Translations under genes and position numbers: made by a program
Source of the DNA: Hyphomicrobiales bacterium
GTDB lineage: Bacteria; Pseudomonadota; Alphaproteobacteria; Rhizobiales; Beijerinckiaceae
Direction of reading: 5' to 3'
DNA: 8,636 nt
Assembly (NCBI GenBank): GCA_027489835.1
Contig: JAIXZF010000460.1
Location: 1-8,636 of the forward strand
The notes under the pieces: generated by a model
Databases searched by the model: none
What the model was told of the DNA's origin: nothing
Seen by the model: only the letters and a program-made list of their open reading frames with translations
Part shown: positions 6,105 to 8,636 of the stretch, one piece after another
Layout of the letters: each line of letters opens with the position of its first letter
Numbering within the stretch: the first letter of the stretch is position 1

Positions 6105-6578
6105 ATGACCCAGCCAAAAGAGAACATCCTCCTCGCAGGGATGCAGGCGTCCGCGGCTGCCGATGGGGGCGTGTACCTCGGCAGCCTTGAGGCCGTCGAT
6201 GTGATCGTCCGGGAATTCATTTCCGACGCCGCCGATGCAATCGATGCCAAGGACGGCGAGGCTCTTCTGGCGCGGGTCGAGCGCGCGGCGCTGGTCTTCG
6301 CAGGGCAGGAGCCCGGCTTCGTGCCAATCCCTGATTGGGCCGTGCGTGACAAGCTCGGGATCTACGCCGCGGAGAGGTGGGAGATCGACCCCAACCAGCC
6401 GTTGGTCGAGATCCTGCGCGCCATGTTCCTCATGCTCGCCTCCGAGATCATCGAGATGGTGAAGCAGGGCAGCGACCTCGATGAGGAAGACATGCAGTTC
6501 CGGGTGGACGTTCTGGCCGAAAGGGCGCGCGCCACGCTCACTGGAACCTATGAAGTGACCTTCCCCGAAGGCGAATAG
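6105..6578 (+). CDS. Hypothetical acidic helical protein (157 aa)
   Basis: I do not recognise this protein. It begins 10 bases after the stop of the giant gene, with AGGG (6093-6096) 8 bases before ATG 6105; an upstream TTG at 6063 would overlap the giant gene by 32 bases and lacks a good ribosome site. The product is acidic and mostly helical: an amphipathic helix at about 29-48, another at 51-66, a Pro/Trp segment (P-I-P-D-W, 74-78), a hydrophobic helix (about 100-121, with LRAMFLMLASEII), then an acidic turn (DLDEED) and a final helix. It has no signal peptide and no convincing membrane span. Tight spacing implies co-translation with the giant protein, so a partner, chaperone or immunity role is conceivable, but an ordinary minor structural role fits equally. 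Confidence 0.72.
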   Translation: MTQPKENILLAGMQASAAADGGVYLGSLEAVDVIVREFISDAADAIDAKDGEALLARVERAALVFAGQEPGFVPIPDWAVRDKLGIYAAERWEIDPNQPLVEILRAMFLMLASEIIEMVKQGSDLDEEDMQFRVDVLAERARATLTGTYEVTFPEGE

Positions 6579-6593
6579 CCCCGGCAACTTGCC

Positions 6594-6623
6594 AAGACGG
6601 CCGTCTTCTGTCATAGGCTATCA
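6594..6623. promoter_or_regulatory. Inverted-repeat cluster in the 160-base spacer before the protease gene
   Basis: AAGACGGCCGTCTT (6594-6607) is a perfect 14-bp palindrome starting 16 bases after the stop at 6578. TCATAGGCTATCA (6611-6623) is a near-perfect dyad centred on one base. Both resemble the pair at 829-877: a GAC...GTC-armed repeat followed by a TCATAG/CTAT dyad. CTGTCATA occurs in both places (846-853; 6608-6615), and TGAGAA follows in both (874-879; 6630-6635). The rest of the spacer to 6738 holds no gene I can support; GTCATGAC (6658-6665) is another short palindrome. A promoter/operator before the capsid genes is the likeliest role; the first palindrome could also act as a weak terminator. 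Confidence 0.4.
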
Positions 6624-6738
6624 CCGTTGTGAGAAGTCTACGCCGGCCTGTATCACGGTCATGACACTCTCGCCCTAACTGCCGGCCCCATCGGGCTCAT
6701 GGGCGCAATCGCATCCCGGCTCTCTCGTGAGGATCGCG

Positions 6739-7134
6739 ATGCGCTTCGGCATCACCTTCGACTTCACCAAGGCCGATATCGACGGGCACTACGTGCGCGG
6801 CTGGGCTTCCGTGATCGAGGTCGACGGCAAGGCCGTGACGGACACGCAAGGCGATCTCATCGAGATGGCCGATCTCCGCAAGGCGGCTCACCAGTTCATC
6901 ACCGATGCCCGCGTCGCCAAGGCGATGCACGCCGGCTCTCAGGTTGGCGAGGTCGTGGAGAGCGTGGTCGTGGACGACGACTTCGCCAAGGCCCTCGGGG
7001 CCTCCACCAAGCAACGCGGCTGGTGGATCGGCATGCAGATCAATGACGAGACCGTCCGCAAGCGCGTGCGCTCGGGCGAGCTCCGCGCCTTCTCCATCGG
7101 CGGGAAGGGCAAGCGTCACAAGGTGGAGGCCTGA
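6739..7134 (+). CDS. XkdF-like prohead serine protease (S78-type), catalytic part
   Basis: A 131-residue protein resembling the prohead protease of phages with XkdF-like maturation enzymes, which trims scaffold and capsid proteins inside the immature head. Visible family marks are an N-terminal strand ending R-G-W-A-S (20-24), V-T-D-T-Q-G-D (33-39), a helix with A-A-H-Q-F-I, then M63-H64-A-G with the candidate catalytic His, G-E-V-V-E-S (70-75), W-W-I-G, and A-F-S119-I-G-G-K-G with the candidate nucleophile Ser. ATG 6739 is preceded by TGAGGA (6728-6733) at 5 bases, which I prefer to the in-frame GTG at 6727 inside that ribosome site. The chain stops soon after F-S-I-G-G; a block resembling the usual next segment (E-V-S-L-V-D-E-P-A) opens the following gene, so the protease appears split. 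Confidence 0.82.
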   Translation: MRFGITFDFTKADIDGHYVRGWASVIEVDGKAVTDTQGDLIEMADLRKAAHQFITDARVAKAMHAGSQVGEVVESVVVDDDFAKALGASTKQRGWWIGMQINDETVRKRVRSGELRAFSIGGKGKRHKVEA

Positions 7135-7135
7135 C

Positions 7136-8095
7136 ATGGCGACCAAGCTCACGGATCTCGAAATCTCCGAGGTCTCGCTGGTGGACGAGCCGGCGAACGA
7201 TGAGGCCCGCGTCGTGGTCGTGAAGGCCAAGGGCGGCTTCAAGCCGTGCGACGACTGCAAGGACGCCGCCGCCTGCAAGGCGAAGGGCTCCTGCGCTTCC
7301 GCTTCCAAGCCCGGCAAGAAGGTTCCCATGGCGAAGGTCGCCGGGGCCGTCCTTGCCGCGCTCAACGAACTCTCTCCGCAGATCGTGGAGAAGGCACTGG
7401 CCGATTTCTCGGCCGACCCGGACGCCGCCGACGCGGCGGCTTTCGTCATCAAGGAGACCGTTATGGACCTTCAGGAACTCCAGAAGGCTCTCAGCGATGC
7501 CGAGGCAACCATCGCCACGCTGGAGAAGCGGGCCACGGAGGCCGAGGAGGAGCTGAAGGGCAAGGACGAGGTCATCAAGGCGAAGGACGCCGAGATCGAC
7601 CGCCTCGCTTCCGAGGGCACCGACCCCGAAGCCGAGGTCATGAAGTCGCTGCCGGAGAGCATCCGCAAGCGCCTCGAAGACGCCGACAAGGTGGCCAAGG
7701 CCGCCTCCGAGGAAGTGGCCAAGATGAAGGCCGCCGCCGAGGAGAAGGAGGCCGTCGAGAAGGCCAAGGCGCTCAAGGTGGGCGATGCCGAGAAGCTCGG
7801 CCCGCTGCTCCTGCGCGTGGCCAAGGGCCGCTCCACCGAGGCCGACGCGGCCGAACTGGAGACGCTCCTGAAGTCGGCCGGCGAGGTCGCCTCCAAGAGC
7901 CCGCTCTTCAAGTCCATCGGCACGCCGCTCGCGGCCGACGCGGACCCGGAGGCGATGCTCGTGGCCAAGGCCAAGGAGATCGAGGCCGGCTCGAAGGGCA
8001 CTCTCACCTACGCGCAGGCCTACGACCGCGCGATGACCGAGAACCCCGGCCTCTACGACGCCTACATCGCCAAGCGCCGCCAGCCCGCCGCCTAA
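7136..8095 (+). CDS. Protease C-terminal segment fused to capsid scaffold protein
   Basis: A 319-residue protein starting one base after the protease stop, with GGAGG (7125-7129) 6 bases before ATG 7136. Residues 5-30 (L-T-D-L-E-I-S-E-V-S-L-V-D-E-P-A-N...) look like the conserved end of prohead proteases. A four-cysteine cluster follows (C38-x2-C41-x5-C47-x5-C53). From about residue 110 to 225 the chain is a highly charged Ala/Glu/Lys coiled coil, typical of scaffold proteins that guide head assembly and are later degraded. The C-terminal part (about 290-319, with YAQAYDRAMTENPGLYDAYI) is a compact helical end of the sort that contacts the capsid protein. Place between protease and decoration/capsid genes supports the scaffold role. 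A longer open frame reaches back to 6905, but it overlaps the protease gene and is not the natural start. Confidence 0.8.
   Translation: MATKLTDLEISEVSLVDEPANDEARVVVVKAKGGFKPCDDCKDAAACKAKGSCASASKPGKKVPMAKVAGAVLAALNELSPQIVEKALADFSADPDAADAAAFVIKETVMDLQELQKALSDAEATIATLEKRATEAEEELKGKDEVIKAKDAEIDRLASEGTDPEAEVMKSLPESIRKRLEDADKVAKAASEEVAKMKAAAEEKEAVEKAKALKVGDAEKLGPLLLRVAKGRSTEADAAELETLLKSAGEVASKSPLFKSIGTPLAADADPEAMLVAKAKEIEAGSKGTLTYAQAYDRAMTENPGLYDAYIAKRRQPAA
7451..7465 (+). promoter_or_regulatory. Internal ribosome site and in-frame start for a nested scaffold protein
   Basis: AAGGAG (7451-7456) stands 6 bases before the in-frame ATG at 7463 (codon 110 of the 7136-8095 gene). That is better than many gene starts in this window. 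The product would be the last 210 residues, beginning where the coiled coil begins (M-D-L-Q-E-L). Nested scaffold genes in frame with a protease gene are known from lambda C/Nu3. Here the outer gene carries only the protease tail. Another in-frame ATG at 7328 has weaker upstream pairing. Confidence 0.55.
7463..8095 (+). CDS. Nested scaffold protein, internal in-frame start (alternative product)
   Basis: The predicted 210-residue product of the internal start at 7463 shares its frame and stop with the gene at 7136. It would contain the whole coiled coil and C-terminal helical segment but neither the protease-like tail nor the cysteine cluster. In a head-assembly setting this would give many copies of scaffold and fewer copies of the longer form. 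It rests on the strong ribosome site and on the boundary match between start codon and coiled coil. Confidence 0.45.
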   Translation: MDLQELQKALSDAEATIATLEKRATEAEEELKGKDEVIKAKDAEIDRLASEGTDPEAEVMKSLPESIRKRLEDADKVAKAASEEVAKMKAAAEEKEAVEKAKALKVGDAEKLGPLLLRVAKGRSTEADAAELETLLKSAGEVASKSPLFKSIGTPLAADADPEAMLVAKAKEIEAGSKGTLTYAQAYDRAMTENPGLYDAYIAKRRQPAA

Positions 8096-8129
8096 GCGGT
8101 AGCGGCACCTCCACCGAAAGGAAACTCTC

Positions 8130-8564
8130 ATGTCGCTTCAGGGCTACGGCACCGATATCACTCTGGTCGCTGGCGCGGATCTTTCCGCCAACGCTCAGTT
8201 CCGTGGCGTCAAGGTCAACTCCTCGGGCCGGGCGATCCTCGCCGCTGCCGCGGGCGAGTTTGTCATCGGCGTCCTCCAGAACAACCCCGGCAACGGGCAG
8301 GCCGCCACGGTGCGCACCGCCGGTGCCACCAAGATGGTGGCGGGCGCTGCCGTCACGGCCGGCGCTGTTGTTGGGGTGGACAGCACGGGCCGCGTCATCG
8401 CGGCGACCGGCGCACGCACGAACACCTCGGACGGCGGCGCTGCGGTTGACCCGCTGCTCGGCACGTTCGCCATTGGCGTTGCGCTCGAAGGCGCTGGCGC
8501 TGCGGGTGACGTGATCTCCGTGCATCTCATGTCGCTCGGCGCAATCCCGACCACCGCCGCCTAA
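8130..8564 (+). CDS. Capsid decoration/stabilisation-like protein (DUF2190-like)
   Basis: A 144-residue Gly/Ala-rich protein with AAAGGA (8117-8122) 7 bases before ATG 8130. The pattern is that of small beta-rich head decoration proteins found directly before the major capsid gene: an N-terminal G-A-D-L-S-A-N-A-Q-F-R-G-V-K-V strand pair, repeated short strands with G-x-A-x turns (GVLQNNPGNGQAATV, VAGAAVTAGAVVGVDSTGRV), and a final A-G-D-V-I-S-V-H-L strand. Such proteins bind the outside of the mature capsid and strengthen it. Family assignment is from pattern and position. It has no signal peptide and no cysteine, as expected for a virion surface protein. The short spacer after the scaffold gene suggests the same operon. 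Confidence 0.75.
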   Translation: MSLQGYGTDITLVAGADLSANAQFRGVKVNSSGRAILAAAAGEFVIGVLQNNPGNGQAATVRTAGATKMVAGAAVTAGAVVGVDSTGRVIAATGARTNTSDGGAAVDPLLGTFAIGVALEGAGAAGDVISVHLMSLGAIPTTAA

Positions 8565-8605
8565 TCATCGCCTCGGATCATCAGGCTTATTGAGGAGCAA
8601 CGACC

Positions 8606-8636
8606 ATGCAGCCCACTCCCGGCGATGTGCATGTCA
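8606..8636 (+). CDS. Probable major capsid protein, N-terminal start (partial)
   Basis: Only the first ten codons are present (M-Q-P-T-P-G-D-V-H-V). GAGGAG (8592-8597) lies 8 bases before ATG 8606, a strong ribosome site suited to an abundant product. The position after protease, scaffold and decoration genes is where the major capsid gene sits in this kind of head module, and a D-V-H-V opening is familiar from such proteins. The rest lies beyond the window. Confidence 0.6.
   Translation, partial: MQPTPGDVHV

Noticed and set aside
6594..6612. Rho-independent terminator after the 6105 gene
   Set aside because: The palindrome would give only a 5-bp stem with a GGCC loop and no T run follows; the shared pattern with 829-877 favours a binding site.
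6905..7135. Upstream extension of the scaffold frame into the protease gene
   Set aside because: This part overlaps the conserved protease frame and reads as low-complexity Ser/Arg/Pro sequence; ATG 7136 has a strong GGAGG.
7125..7138. Programmed +1 frameshift at GCC-TGA-C, similar in look to prfB
   Set aside because: The SD-like GGAGG abuts the site without the usual spacer and the Ala tRNA would pair poorly after slipping; simple stop-start coupling with GGAGG-N6-ATG explains the arrangement better. Kept only as a possibility under the split-protease finding.
7040..8131. Minus-strand open frame of 363 residues opposite the scaffold gene
   Set aside because: It is an antisense shadow of the repetitive Glu/Lys/Ala codons of the coiled coil; it is Leu/Gly/Arg-rich with no domain.

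Overview
The window is a GC-rich stretch with a strong G/C preference at third codon positions. It is the head-assembly module of a tailed phage or prophage, most likely from a high-GC proteobacterium. An alphaproteobacterial host would fit the base composition, but nothing in the sequence proves it. All major genes are on the + strand and tightly packed.

Layout. (1) 1-183 is the C-terminal end of a Mu F-like head morphogenesis protein, overlapping by 8 bases a small protein (176-616) with a PD-(D/E)XK-like nuclease signature. (2) A hairpin plus short T run (613-640) ends this unit. The roughly 300 bases to 916 hold a probable small minus-strand gene (621-827) and a cluster of inverted repeats (829-877) between it and a plus-strand lipoprotein gene (917-1306). 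(3) 1331-6094 encodes a 1587-residue multidomain protein: a Nudix domain, a kinase-like fold of the HipA/PI3-4-kinase type, at least five helical repeats on Ala-Pro linkers, and a C-terminal ADP-ribosyltransferase with an R / S-T-S / E-x-E signature. A small acidic protein of unknown role (6105-6578) follows 10 bases later. (4) After a 160-base spacer with a second inverted-repeat cluster come the standard capsid genes: an XkdF-like prohead protease (6739-7134), a protease-tail/scaffold protein (7136-8095) with a likely nested in-frame scaffold start at 7463, a small capsid decoration-like protein (8130-8564), and the first codons of a probable major capsid protein (8606 onward).

How the parts work together. 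The MuF protein, protease, scaffold, decoration protein and capsid protein form an ordinary capsid assembly line. Between MuF and protease lies a roughly 6-kb accessory block with its own terminator and inverted-repeat-rich flanks. Its centre is the giant enzyme fusion. Combining an ADP-ribosyltransferase, a Nudix hydrolase-like domain and a kinase-like domain next to MuF recalls the virion-packaged, injected multi-enzyme 'polyvalent' proteins described for phages, and T4 Alt. That it is packaged and injected, and that it acts on the host at the start of infection, is inference. The giant fusion, its repeats, and the paired inverted-repeat regions around the block are the parts most worth a second look.
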